Assembly: GCA_020746835.1 (NCBI GenBank)
Contig: JAGPNK010000017.1
Coordinates: 62,001-126,000, forward strand
Reading direction: 5' to 3'
Source: Stachybotrys elegans
Lineage: Eukaryota > Ascomycota > Sordariomycetes > Hypocreales > Stachybotryaceae
Length of the DNA: 64,000 bases
Below are positions 32,701 through 44,673 of the stretch, piece by piece (the stretch's first letter is position 1; every line of letters begins with the position of its first letter). A program made the position numbers and the translations under genes. The notes under the pieces are model-generated. The model saw only the letters and a program-made list of their open reading frames with translations. It made no database searches and was not told the DNA's origin.

Positions 32701-35700
32701 TGACCATAATGACGGATTTTTCAACAACCCTTTTGAGTGCTTCTTCGCAGCAACTGAGCAGTCCGGAGCTCAGCTCAGTGCCAGAAGGTCCAGAGGGCAC
32801 GGAAATTCACTCGTCGGAATCAACACCAAACTTTACTCAGTCATCAGATGTCCAGTCAACTAATGACATCATTGAGTCGTTCACAAGCCTATTGGCCGAA
32901 AATTCTACCTTCCTAAATACTGTCACATCCAACAGCACCGAGATCAGCCAGCTCAGCGCCTTTTACACGCACTCTACTTACGATGATCAATCAATCATCA
33001 GTTTGACTAGTATCACAGACAGTGCTTCCCCATCCCCTATTTCGGAGACGTCGATGCCCTATATTTCCGCCAACTCAACGGCAGCATCTCCCACAATCAG
33101 CAATACAGATATTTCTGCTGTCGTCTCAGAAACACACTCGGATGATGTAGGAACCACGAGCATCACACCATCTCCCGATTCAACGACGCAGGAGATTGCT
33201 CCTTCCGATGGGACTTCGCAAAAGACCAGCACAGCATCTCTCCAGTCGACATCGCCATCAGAGTCTACGGACCATGCCGTCACTACTGATTATTCGACTT
33301 TCGACACTGCAATCAATACTGGTGGGGCACAAGATAACAGCACCTCATCAGAGGCCATGTCACTGGCTACAATATCGACATCGACGATGGAATTGGGCAC
33401 AACCACCGACTGGTCTAGTGGCAGTGCTGCATGGGTGTCAGTAACCGGCCAGAGCTCGCCAGTGGTGAATTCAGAGGGAGCATTAACCAGTACCGCTTCC
33501 GACATCTCATCTGCTGTCACCGACATTAGCACAGGTAGTGACAGTGCTGTAGCTGACATAACCACAGAAGAAAGCTCCGTGATAGACACCTCGGAATCAT
33601 TTAGCATTTCTATGGTCACAACGGCCGTGGTTACAGAATTGGATACTTTGCGAACTAGTTCAAAGTTCACAATCATCCCATCTGAACAAACGTCCATGGG
33701 CACTTTACAGGAAACATCCATAATGGCAACCGAATCCTCTCCTTTGACAAGCTCGATATTGCCCACCCTCTCAACCTCTATCATGACAGTGGTTCCTTCA
33801 TCATCTACTCTTCTCAGTTCAATGGGTATACCTACACCAGATAGCACAACGATTCCAAAAACCGAGACATTCCAGACCCCGAGTGTCTCCGATACCGCCA
33901 CGAGCTTATCTTGGACTGTCAGCAATGCTTCTTTTGACACAGTACTCAGTACATGCAGTAGCCCTGTGAGCGAAAGCCAATCATCGACAATGGGCGAGGT
34001 CATTAGCCCATCAACAATTGCTTCAAGCGAAGATCCTACCAGCTACACCAGAGGCTCGAGCACGTTGGCCAACATGCTGTCGGAGGACACCACCGTTCCG
34101 ACAGTAACCCTCTCCGTAGATCCTCCATATGCATCCTCAAACATGGAATCGATATTGTATTCAACCGAGCTGTCAAACCCCAATTCTTCTAGGGAATCAA
34201 TGGTTCCGGCAAGTGAAACAGCCAGCCTCATCTCAACATCTTCTCTCACTACGAAACCATGGCCTGCTATCACTGAGACTGTCAACCAAACCTTCCAGAG
34301 TTTCTCGTCACCCTCATCATTAGCAACATTTCTATCCGATGACCTCATCTCAAATACAACCTTTCAGATATCTTCGACTGCCACTGGAGAGGCAACCGCG
34401 TTACCTGTGTCAAGCACAACCTCACTTGCGGGTATTTCGTCTTCCTTTATGGTATCCATTTTCACCACCGAATCTCCAGAATATTCATCAATTTCGCCTA
34501 ATTCATCGGAGACCTCAACATTATTGACTTCTCTTGGCGCTATTCCCACATCAGACTCTTCGTCAAACACATCCAGTGCCATATCAGATTCTCTCGTCTC
34601 CGCCTCTGCATCTTATACCTCGTCGTCCTTTTCGGAAAATTTTCTTTTGTCATCTTCCGCATCTAACACGAGCATCGGTATCTCCTTGAGTTTTTCAGCA
34701 TCAAGTCCAATTACGCCTATGTCAAGCGACAGTGTGTCCACAATCAACTCTTCCGCAGTTTATTATCTCACCTCGTCTTTAGCCTCCTCTACCTCCAATA
34801 GCTCTACTATTTACTATTCTATCAGCAGCCCACAAAGCACGGTTCCTGCTACAACATTTCCTATGTCTGAAAACCTTACTGGTCAGTCGAGCATCTTTAC
34901 CGGGTACTTTGAACAGACTACCACACTCTCCCCTCCCATAACAGCTATCTCTAGCCCTTTACTATCTGTTTCGTCCATTTCCTCTGTTTCGTCTATTTCG
35001 TCTATTCCTTCTTCTGCCTCTTCTATCTCTATTCTCTCTATGGTTTTAACTACTTCCACAACTTCCCTTTTCTTGTCTCCTTCTTCAACCATATCAACAT
35101 TGATAGTCGTATCCACTTCTACAACTTCTACAGTCTCTATACCACCTACTACCCCTACCGCTTCTACAATCCCTACTGCTTCTACTGCTTCAACTGCTTC
35201 AACTCCTTTCACTACCATGACTACCTCGACCACTTCGATTACGACTACTTCAATAACCTCAACAACCTCGATTCACTTAACAACCTCAATAACCTTAACC
35301 AGTTCTATGTCCCTTGGCTTATTCCTATCTTCTCTCTCTACTATCTCTAACACTCCAATGACTTCACCCTCATCGATTTCATCTACCTTACCAATCTCGT
35401 CTACTTTCTTCAATCAATCCACCTTATCTATATTGTCAAACTCACCTACCTCTATGCCTGTTACCATGTCTATACCCTCTACCTTTTCTATATCTTCTTT
35501 AGATACTACCCGTATTCTCCCAAGATCATCTACCTCATCTATCTCGTCTGTCTTATCTACATTATCCACTTTATCTACATCTACATCTACATCTACCCTT
35601 ATATACACCTCTTCTACCATTTCGAGTCGTACCACAACATCATCTGCAACCAGCTTCGCCGCATTGACATCGACATTGTCGTCTTCTCGCACTTCACCAA

Positions 35701-36236
35701 CTACCAGCTCAATAACAGCGTCATCGGCTTCCTCCTGTCTCACAGCTCCAACAGCCACTGCCACGGTCTGCTATTCTGGCACGGCTCTCCCTGGCAGATG
35801 CTCTCAGCTTGCCGGTCAGGCTGGGTTGTCGTTAGTTCCAATTATTGCCGGCTGCCTGACTGACCTGGGACCATACGCAACCACAGTGTCTAGCTGCCTC
35901 ACTGTTGTTGTGACCACTCTCACAACAGGAAACAGCATCCGCGATTGCATCGCAGCCGGCCTTCGAGGTCAATGCATCACACGACTCCCATCCGCGTGTG
36001 CAAACCTCGAGCAAGCAGTCTCCGCAGTTGATGTTACAGTCCAGGCGGGTCTCTGCAGCATAGCATTGGGACCTTTCGCAACTGGTACGGCCGCTCTCTG
36101 CCTCACAGCTTCCGCATTGGCTGGAAGTACAGGCTTGAATGTCATAAATTGTCTGGAAAATGCTCTTGGTCTCACTCCGGGCAGTACACGGGCAACTGGT
36201 ACTCGAGTATGCAGTGCAGCAACCAGAACAGGTTAA
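29737..36236 (+). CDS. giant Ser/Thr-rich secreted wall or adhesin-like protein
   Basis: Two exons, 29737-30032 and 30077-36236, are joined across a short 44-nt intron (GTATGC, CTGAC branch, AGCAG); the product is about 2151 residues. An N-terminal hydrophobic stretch (MKLRGHASFALLWVGAWALP) is a likely signal peptide, with the start perhaps at the second ATG (29749). Residues up to about 250 have mixed composition with a few Cys. Residues about 250-1990 are mostly Ser, Thr and small residues, so heavily O-mannosylated and extended. The last 150 residues are Cys-rich and contain two related segments (CLTDLGPYATTVSSCLT and CSIALGPFATGTAALCLT). No GPI signal is evident. An extracellular adhesive or mucin-like role is inferred from composition only. 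Confidence 0.75.
34740..35640 (+). repeat. G-poor pyrimidine-rich low-complexity tract
   Basis: In this 0.9-kb part of the Ser/Thr-rich gene the coding strand is almost free of G and dominated by TCT/ACT/ACC/ATC triplets, with short arrays such as (TCTACA)n at about 35570-35600. It is still in frame. The contrast with the codon use further upstream in the same repeat region is clear by eye. Confidence 0.6.
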
Positions 36237-37522
36237 AATGGGTATGTAGCATGAACCAAGACATTGGAGACCAGGGTTTCTGGATTGGTCGGACATACCA
36301 TAGCACCAATTGATCCAATACTATCAGCATTCCACTGAAGGATCAAAGTAGCAGGCCCTTCTCGGGGTGTGCACAGGGCACCTTCGCGAGGTGATTTGTA
36401 TGCGTTCATAATATGACTGCATCGGAATTGTATGTACATTTGGGCAATAGCAAACATACATAGCTCGGTTCTTGACGCAATGGTCGAACTCCGAGCAGAG
36501 CAAAGTCCCAAGCGAATGCCTAACTAGGCTACCAACATTAAAATCTAGGCTCTTTCTGGAAGGTCCACAGCCCATGCATACAGGCGTCATTACGCGAAGC
36601 AGGGCTTCTGCCTCGTAGGTCTTCAAGCTCCAGCAGTATCTCAGGTAGGATCAAATAAGGCTACCCCTCCCCACCCGCATAAGCCGTTCTGCTGCTTACC
36701 ATGCTGGCCGAACATCATTTACTACAGCTGGTACTCCAACAAAAACCTTAACGTAGTTAACATGTATGGAGAGGATCAAAGTGAAAACTAGGCATAACTA
36801 CGCCAAGTACGCCAACCACAGAGCGACTTCCCTTTTGGGCCATAACGATATAAACTGGCATCGGGGATGCAGAGGCCCATCCTCTAGCGTCATCAAATTG
36901 AACCACGTGCATCGCTGACGGCTTCAGATTGCATGGGGATCATTGTGTCCACTTGGCATCTTCCCATCTTGATCGGGCTATGTTTCTACCCTTACAGCGG
37001 GTTTAAATAGCGAATCACAAGTCCTCTCTGTACACATGCCAGGAGAGGCTGCATGGCAGAGGATTGACAATGTTTCTTCATCGCTGTCCAAGAGTCGGCA
37101 TCTCCGCTACTCAGCAGCTGTAACGGGTAATATTTCTCTCATAAACAAAATTGCAAGCTTCTGCATTCGGCTGCGTTTCCATCCGATCAGCAGATCCTCG
37201 TTCTCCTTTCCTAAATTGGTTGGTGGTGTAGCATTGCTGGCAATTGGGCTCGTATTTTAACCCCATATCAGGCAGGTGGTGCTGCTGATGGGATTTGCTG
37301 TATGGATGTTCACCATAATGATGGCATAATCTGATCAACGCCTCCTTCTGATGCTGGCTTAACCTCCTTGCCGAAAACGCTACAGACCATTACCAGATGG
37401 GAAATCTCGACATTCTGGTATTGAGGCAAATTGTGCATATATCAAGTAGGTCTCCCTAGTGATTATTGTTATTATTCACTCCAATTGCCACCTCTTCCCA
37501 CCCCATTCAATCAGTACGCAAC
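36237..37522. other. gene-less interval with NLP promoter
   Basis: 1.3 kb with no convincing coding region. An ATATAT element at 37437-37442 lies about 81 bp before the NLP start codon and may be its TATA box. Confidence 0.45.
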
Positions 37523-38281
37523 ATGCAGTCAAGCCTAAAAGCCATCGTTATTCTCGGAGCCCTCTCTGTGACGCAGGCATTTCCTGCCAAAAGAGACATT
37601 ATATCGGCCTTGCCGGGGAGCGCAGATGAAATCGACCTCAGATTCCAGCCTCTCCTTGACTTTGATCGAGATGGTTGCTATAATACGGCCGCCATAGATT
37701 CATCCGGCTACACCAACCCTGGTCTCTCTGCTACGGGAACCCCAGAGGGCAGATGTCGAGACCCCCCTCAGCTCCAGAACAGCAACGTATACTCCCGCCG
37801 TCGATGCAACAACGGCTACTGTGCAGTCATGTACGAATATTACTTTGAAAAGGACCAAGCCGTCAGAGGCAGCTTCCTCGGCGGTCATCGCCATGACTGG
37901 GAGAACATTGTTGTCTTCTCTCAAGGCAACTCGATCATTCGCGTTGCAGCGTCATGTCATGGAGGGTACGGCGATGCCAGCAATTCGTTTCCGGCCAGTG
38001 GAACAAGGCCCTATCTCGTCTATCACAAAGACGGCATCAGCACGCACTGCTTCCGTTTTGCCAATGGCGACGATATTGCTGGCCCCGAGAACCACTTTGG
38101 CCAGTTCTATACCAGCCCCTTGATTAGTTGGGATAGGTGGCCTAGCGTCGACCTTCGCAATAGGATGCTCGCGGCTTGGTCTGGCGGTGTTGGGCCCAAG
38201 CTTGATGGCGAGTTTGGTGACAACCTGCGCAATGCAGCTGGCGACGGTGTTCCTGGGTTTGATCCATATCTCGATGCATGA
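37523..38281 (+). CDS. NPP1/NLP-family (necrosis- and ethylene-inducing-like) secreted protein
   Basis: An intronless gene for 252 residues. The first 19 residues (MQSSLKAIVILGALSVTQA) are a signal peptide. The family heptapeptide GHRHDWE is intact at residues 121-127 within GGHRHDWENIVV, preceded by FDRDGCYNTAAID and Cys78/Cys95/Cys100. In plant-associated fungi and oomycetes NLPs bind plant sphingolipids and damage membranes; many fungal members are not toxic, and activity cannot be judged from sequence. The start codon is placed at the ATG before the signal peptide, not at an upstream one in the same frame. Confidence 0.93.
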   Translation: MQSSLKAIVILGALSVTQAFPAKRDIISALPGSADEIDLRFQPLLDFDRDGCYNTAAIDSSGYTNPGLSATGTPEGRCRDPPQLQNSNVYSRRRCNNGYCAVMYEYYFEKDQAVRGSFLGGHRHDWENIVVFSQGNSIIRVAASCHGGYGDASNSFPASGTRPYLVYHKDGISTHCFRFANGDDIAGPENHFGQFYTSPLISWDRWPSVDLRNRMLAAWSGGVGPKLDGEFGDNLRNAAGDGVPGFDPYLDA

Positions 38282-38498
38282 TTCTGGATAGTTACTCACA
38301 TGGTGGGGAGACTGAGACAGTTTAAGATGTACATATTGTTATTTCAACATATTCACTACGAGGGCCATCGTTCTTAGCCCTCGCCTTGTATTCACAACCG
38401 CTGCTTCTTATAGGAAATACTTCAAGGGTTTAGTGCTGCGTCATGCAGCAGAAACGAACAATAGGACCCTCAATTGAGTGCTGCACCGTGCTTCCACA

Positions 38499-38879
38499 TC
38501 AATCTTTCTCTTCTACCTTTGGCTCGTAAAACGTAATTCGATTGCCGAAAGGGTCGATAATACACATCTCCATCCTGCCATCAACCTCCTCAAGTCCAGG
38601 CCTCAGGTAGCGATATGTTTTGGCGACAAGAGCGGCCTGGTAACTTTGAAGGTTCCTGGCCAGCACGCGGACATGGGATCCTGGACTCCCATCACCGTGG
38701 TGCTCTGATAGATGAAGAATCAAGCCTTCCTTGGATATTTGGCGATACAGAGGCAGGGTTTCGTCGAACCGGTGGTCCCAATCAATGTCGAAGCCCAGGA
38801 AGCCAACGTAGAATTCATCGGCTTTGGCGACATCAAATATCCTCAACACTGGGACAACTGAGTGGAAAGTGACGGACAT
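38499..38879 (-). CDS. glyoxalase/bleomycin-resistance-like (VOC) protein
   Basis: An intronless 126-residue protein with the VOC fold: VVPVLRIFDVAKADEFYVGF, LGFDIDWDHRF, GLILHLSEHHGD and a C-terminal MEMCIIDPFGNRITFYEP. The first two metal-site positions are not clearly conserved, so it may bind a drug or metabolite without being a glyoxalase. The start MSVTF is preferred to an ATG 30 codons upstream. It converges on the NLP gene at a distance of 217 bp. Confidence 0.87.
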   Translation of the reverse strand: MSVTFHSVVPVLRIFDVAKADEFYVGFLGFDIDWDHRFDETLPLYRQISKEGLILHLSEHHGDGSPGSHVRVLARNLQSYQAALVAKTYRYLRPGLEEVDGRMEMCIIDPFGNRITFYEPKVEEKD

Positions 38880-39292
38880 GTTGCTTGGACAAAACGTTGG
38901 GCTGGTAGACTGGCTGTACTGTGAGGAAATGGTCAGAAATATTCCCAACACGTTACAATGGAAGACCATATTTATAGATTAGAGAGCGGCTAGCTTGTGC
39001 CCATCAACGCTGCTGCCTAATATGCCTGCCAATAGCATGGCTTGATTCGGATCCCCTCATTCACGGAAAATGACAAACTTACACAGGGTTTTGGCAAACG
39101 AGCAGTCAAATAAACGCCACGAATAGAGGATCGCAGCATTAATGCCGGATTTGTGTTATTATCTTGTGAGCTGGTCGCTCAGTTGACAGTAATGTGCTAG
39201 GAATCATGGTATATCATGCCCATACATAAGGGCCGCCATGGAGACATGCTCACGGACTCGAAAAGCTTAGTGAGGTATCCAAACCCGACAAT
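38880..39292. other. gene-less interval
   Basis: 413 bp between the glyoxalase-like gene start and the stop codon of the second transporter; both genes are on the minus strand. No gene is seen. Confidence 0.4.
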
Positions 39293-41232
39293 CTAGACCT
39301 TCCTATCGTTGTCGACAACCACTTCCTTGTGCTCTGTCTCAAACGCCTCACCATGGATGACCTTCTCGACTGCGCTTGTCATACGATCGGCAGCTTCCTT
39401 GCCTTCGAAGAGGAAGGAAAGCTCCTCGAGGGTCTTGTTGGCAGTCTCCGGGAAGAAGAAGAATACGAAGACGCATTCGAATCCGAGCCAACAGCAGTAG
39501 GAGATGAGGTAGCGCCACGTGACATTTCGTATTCCTACACATCCATGTTAGAAAGCGTCCTCGGGACCGGATAGCAAGGACATACCAATGGGGTTCACGA
39601 AAATGGTCATGAAACCGGCCAGACGGCCGAAAAGTTGGAAGAAGGCAATACCGCGAGAGCGGAGAGCATAGGGCCACAGCTCAACAAGGTAGGTATAAGT
39701 CAGAGCGTTGTATCCTGTTGCCTTCTGTTAGTCTGTAGCAATGTGAGTAGACAGAATGATGGTACGTACCAATGTTGTAGCAAGGATTGTAGAGGAAGAT
39801 AAAGACCAAAACGGCCCATCCAGCAGCTTCGTTACGCTCTCCAGCTTCATTTGCCTCGACGGCATATCTCATGGAGATGGTCCAACCTGAGCAACTCAGT
39901 CAGTACAGTGTGTTATGGACACGCGGTGTGAGGAATGCTTACCGATGTAGACGAAGAGAAGCCTATGAAAACAATGCGGTTAGTGTTGCTGGTGCGTGGA
40001 GGGTTCCGTGCATGTCAAACTTACGAAATGACACAAGTCATATACATGACTCGACGTCGGAAGCGCGTGACAAGCAAGGCAACAGTAGAACCCATAAGCA
40101 GCGCCCAGCAAGAGTTGGCCAGGTTAATCTCCTGGATCTGGCTGTCCCTCGTGTATCCAATCATGCGCGTGATGTCACCGAGATAGTACGAGATGAGTGT
40201 GTTTCCGGACCACTGAGTGAAGAGGCCGAGCATCATGGTGACGAGAGCGCGGCGACGCATACCAACGGTGCTAAGGAGATCCATCCAGGACTCCTGGGCA
40301 GCCTCGTACTCCATCTGGTGGGTCGTGGTAAGCTGGGCAATTTCTGCCTTGACAAAGTCCGAGTTCATGTCTCCCTCAGCGTGGAACCTGGCCAGGATCT
40401 CGTGGGCCTCCTGGGTGCGGTCCTTGGAAATGAGCCAACGCGGAGACTCAGGGAGGAAGAGAACCAGGCTGATCTGCAAGAGCGAGGGCCCAATCTGCAT
40501 CAGAGATGGCACGCGCCAGCCCCAGTCACCCACGATACGATTGGTACCGTAGCAGGCTGCAGCAGCAACGATCTGGCCGACAAAGTAGCTCACGTTGAAG
40601 AATGAGGTGAGAATGGGACGCTCCTTGGGGTAGGCAAGCTCGCCGATGAGGGCGGAACCTGCAACGATACACATGGGAATGCCGAATCCGAGAATCATGC
40701 GGGCGATGATGTAGTTGGCGGCTGCGGGTTTACAGTCAGTCATGTGCGCGCCGTTACTCGCTCTTGCTTTCGGGACACCCACTGTTCTGAGCAAAGCCCT
40801 GGATGATAGCGCCGGCAACCATGATCCACGATCCAATGAAGATGGCATAGCGACGGCCAAACTTGCGGTTTATGATTGGCACAAAGGGGAGGGAGAGGAT
40901 GGCGCCAAGAGAGTAAGAGGCAGCAATAATACCCTGGCGAGGACCTGTAGGGTTATCATAGACTGAGGGAGGGCCGAGTTAGCAACCTTGGTGAAGCCGC
41001 GATGCGCTTTGGACCGGCACCTACAATCTCTCCAAGCAGTCATGATTTGAAGGGCATTGATGAGCTGCGAGTCGAAACCCGATGTGATCTCGACACCCAT
41101 GCATGTTGGCATGAGCATGAAGTAGAGATAGCGCAGGTTCGGCTTCTTGTACCACGGGACCTTGTCCTCCTGGACAATGCGGGTGAGGACGGGGTCGACC
41201 TCGGTCTCCTGGTGGCGGTTGGTGAAACCCAT
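39293..41232 (-). CDS. MFS sugar transporter (hexose/lactose-permease type)
   Basis: Seven exons (41232-41025, 40962-40783, 40721-40025, 39962-39943, 39886-39770, 39714-39586, 39534-39293) give 530 residues. A 20-nt microexon encodes part of LLFVYIG. Twelve helices and sugar-porter signatures are present: NRKFGRRYA, ARMILGFGIPMCIVAGSALIGEL, ESPRWLISKD, TYLVELWPYALRSRG and a final FFPETANKTLEEL. It should import a sugar or disaccharide at the plasma membrane; the closest well-known types are fungal lactose/hexose permeases. It is unlike the transporter at 22919-24707 in sequence and intron positions, so the two are not a recent duplication. Confidence 0.93.
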
Positions 41233-43056
41233 GGTGATGGCGACGAGTCGAAGGGAGTAGAGCAGCACCAAGTCTGTCAGGACATGTCGAGGTCCGTGGA
41301 GCGAGGAGGACCACGGTACATATACCACCACCACGACATGCTAGCTCTGTCTCTTTAGGGAACTGTTGCCAGCCCAAGAGTTTGGCCGATCCAAGGCCGC
41401 CGCTCCGGCGGGATTTTAGGCTATTGTGCAGCAAGCGAAAGGGGGGGGGGGGGATCTGGGGCCATCTGGGGCCATCTGGGGCGAATGGACCTTTACCCCA
41501 GACCGTCAGCACGGTACTGGTTGGCCACCACTCCGCAGAAGCTGGGGATTGTTGTGCTGCCAGTGGAGCTCAGGCTCTCTCATCGCCCTAGGTGCAACGG
41601 TAACGAGAACCTTAACAACCTTAATCTGAGGGCTGGGCTTACATACGCACTCTGTTCTGCAGGATTCAGCCAAGCTCAGTCGCTCGATGCTCCTCCTGGC
41701 AACCGCCGCTTGACTCTGCCATGTCAGATTCCGCACATTTCCCCTCACGGCGCTAACGGAAAGCTCTACAATTACCCGACTCTCGTTTTTTCCCTTGGCA
41801 CGCCCAGATACTCGGTCTTTCTTGTCACGGGGAGGAGAATGGGGGCGTCTGACCAACAGATATGCGTAGCCAAGCTCCTCACCTCTCACAAACCCAGCAT
41901 GCCAAGGCCGTGTCGGGTCATGCCAAGGTGGAGGCCATTGCTTGCTCGACCAAATCATCATGTCGTCTCGGTGACTTTTCACCCGCCCAGAGTCTTAACC
42001 TGGCTCCTTTGGCCCACCCCCGGCTTTACTCCCCCCTCAAATCACTCAGGTTTCTCGAGGGGGGAGTCGACTTGTCATGCTTGACGCGTCTTGGCCAGAG
42101 CTCGCAACGGGCCGCACCTCCGTTAACGCCTTTTTTTTCTTGTCCCGGGGCCTGGCACTGCGGGCAGGGAGGCAGATGGGAGACGAGTTTGGTCGCAGTC
42201 GGAAAGTGTATGCGAGATCCGAAAGCATGGCTAGATCCTCGCCCCGCCTTTGGGGCTGCAATGTGCGCAAGCTGTGCTGTACATACTATATGAGGGCGCC
42301 AACAGACGCTCGCAAGGCTCGCTTGCTGTCTCCACCGGACCTGCTTTGACAGGGCGATCAGTAAGCGTCACATCCCATTTCTGGGGAGCTGAGCCAATAA
42401 TTTGCAAATAAACGAGTATCTGGGGTATTGCCGGACGCTTCCTTGTCCGGATTTGTTGCGACAGCTCATGTGCTCACGAGCACGGTGCCATGGCAGGTCC
42501 CTGTAGGCTGGCCCTCGCACACATCACCTGGATGTCCTCGGAGAAGCTTGCTGGTAGCAGTTTCATCGGTATTAATTCATCTGCATCAAGTCATCGGAGA
42601 GGTCACCGGCGTTGGGGGCCAAAGAACAGATTTCGATTCTAGACTAGCACAGTGGGAAAGGCCAAAAAAGATTGGGCGAGGTTTGCCAAGATGATCGAGA
42701 ACATGGGCTTCGAGACGAAAATGGTTAATTTCACCGTTGTTTGTCTGCAGGCTCGGAGCAACGGCTGCATTGGGCCAGGATCATCGCCGTCATGGTTGGG
42801 CACACCTACCACATACCACAGCTCGCACCGGCACGAATATGCAAGCTCGCTGTAACCTCACGTACACAAATACGGAAGCAATAAAATCCTTTCAAAAGTT
42901 CTTTACAAATGTACTCAATTTTAGGGTCCTGACCATGCGCTGCAACCCCTCAGCGTCACCGACTTACTAAGTATCAAGACACTAGAATACACACTACCCA
43001 GAAATGCATAGCATGATGCAGGTCCTTCATGGGGGATGGTTTCATGTAACCCACCA
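41233..43056. other. gene-less interval with simple repeats
   Basis: 1.8 kb upstream of the transporter and beyond the stop of the next minus-strand SDR. It contains a G13 run and a 10-bp tandem repeat (listed). Overlapping open frames on both strands lack domains. Confidence 0.5.
41441..41483. repeat. G13 run followed by three 10-bp repeats
   Basis: Thirteen G at 41441-41453 are followed by three tandem copies of ATCTGGGGCC, the last with a final G (41454-41483). The G runs could form a G-quadruplex in the transporter upstream region. Confidence 0.8.
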
Positions 43057-44212
43057 TCAGTATTGGAACTTCTCTCCAACCATCTCTTCCGAGAGCCGCC
43101 ACAGCTTTTCAGCTTCCACTGGGCTGGTGGCCCAGGGTTGTACCATATCTTTGAAAGGATCGCTCAGCCGACTCTGGAGCAGGTAGGCACCATTGTGATC
43201 TAATGCTTGTCAGCCCATTCTTGTCGTAAGTGGCAATCCTGACTCACCCTTCAGGCCAGGCTCAAAGGATGCATAGATGGATGTGGCTGCACCCTGCTCT
43301 ACCGTCAGGCTCTTAACCACGCCCAATCCTTGGCCAAAACCGTAGCGGTTGCCCATTTGTCGGTCCGCCTCGCCTGGCAATTGTTAGAATAACTTTGCTT
43401 CAGTCAGGAGAGTAGCCATGACTTACGTAGTGATGCCATGTCACTGTCCCTGCTGTCGTCAAACTTGAGGTGAGCCCCGAGACCGGTTGTCATGATGAGA
43501 CCCGGGTGGAGGCTGAGAGCAAGCAGGCCACGCGAGCCCAGCTTCTCAGCAAGGGATAGGGCCATCAGCATGTTTGCCGTTTTGGACTGCCCATAAGCAT
43601 ACCACTTGTTGTAGACGGAGCCACCCTGCATTGGTTTAGTCATGCTTCGTTGCAGGTTGATGGGCTCTGACTTACATCAAAGTTGATGTCGGCCCAGCGG
43701 ATGAAATGGACCCGGTGGCCGTCGCTCGAAACATTGACGACTCGAGGCTCCGGTGCCGCTAGAATCTTGGCCATGATCAAATTGGTGAGGAGGAAATGGC
43801 TCAAGTGGTTTGCGGTGAACTGGTGCTCGTAGCCATCCTCGCCTAGAACGTAGGGGACTGCCATAATTCCGGCGCAGTTCATGACAACGTCAATGCTAGG
43901 CACGTCTTGCCACGAGTTGACTTCCTCGGCAGCCTGGCGGACAGACTTGAAGCTGAGAAGATCAGAAATGACGGTACGCACCGCCACATCGGGGTTCTTG
44001 GACTTGATGATTTCGGACTCCTTGGCGAGCTTGTCCGCACTTCGTCCCACTAGGATGAGTAGAGCCGGAGAGGCTGCGGCGATGGCTTCGACATAGGCAG
44101 CACCAACACTACCGGGAGTTACACCAGTAGTGAGGATGGTCTTGCCCTTGGCGATGGGAGCATACTCGACCATAAGGTCGGAAGCAGTGTTGTCCTCAGT
44201 CCAGCGAGACAT
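43057..44212 (-). CDS. short-chain dehydrogenase (retinol dehydrogenase/WWOX-like)
   Basis: Four exons (44212-43676, 43625-43427, 43373-43248, 43199-43057) give 334 residues. Motifs in order: ILTTGVTPGSVGAAYVEA (TGxxxGxG-type loop), VGRSADKL, NCAGIMAVPY, VNVSSDGHRV and YAYGQSKTANMLMA (YxxxK), then LHPGLIMTTG. The final exons read YASFEPGLK-DHNGAYLLQSR, as in many fungal retinol-dehydrogenase-like SDRs. The substrate is unknown. It lies 0.46 kb from an alpha/beta hydrolase transcribed in the same direction; linked metabolism is possible but unsupported. Confidence 0.92.
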
Positions 44213-44673
44213 GGTGTACTTGTAAGTGATGCAATGGTGTAGGGTGGGTAAGTATAAGTGGTTTACGGACCAAGAGTCAGAAAGGCAAACTCTCTGTCGC
44301 GGCTGGATATTGATACTGGGACTTGGAGACTTGTTGAGATAATTGATACTTGCAACAACGGTCTTCCAGACGATTTATATAGACATTGCGTTCAGAAATG
44401 ATTTGTCGTTATAGAACTCATTTGTAAACATTGAGTGCTGCTCTGTATAGCGTCAGCAATCCGGCTGGTGGGCTCCCATTTGTTGGATGGTGAGCTGGCG
44501 GGTCTTGCTGGCGTCAGCAAAGCCCTGCCATGCTCCAGTTTTGGGTGGCTCCAACAGGAGTAAAATCCGGATTCCGGTCTTAACACTGATCAGAAGGCAG
44601 GAGATAGCGATGGCGGCCCAGTGGTAGTGGTAGTTGAAGCTGGAATGATCCCATCTTGCTTACACTACCTCAT
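44213..44673. other. gene-less interval
   Basis: 461 bp between two minus-strand genes, presumably the promoter of the SDR. No coding region or repeat is seen. Confidence 0.4.

Noticed and set aside
22919..41232. The two MFS sugar transporters as a recent tandem duplication
   Set aside because: They differ in sequence motifs, length and intron number (two versus six).
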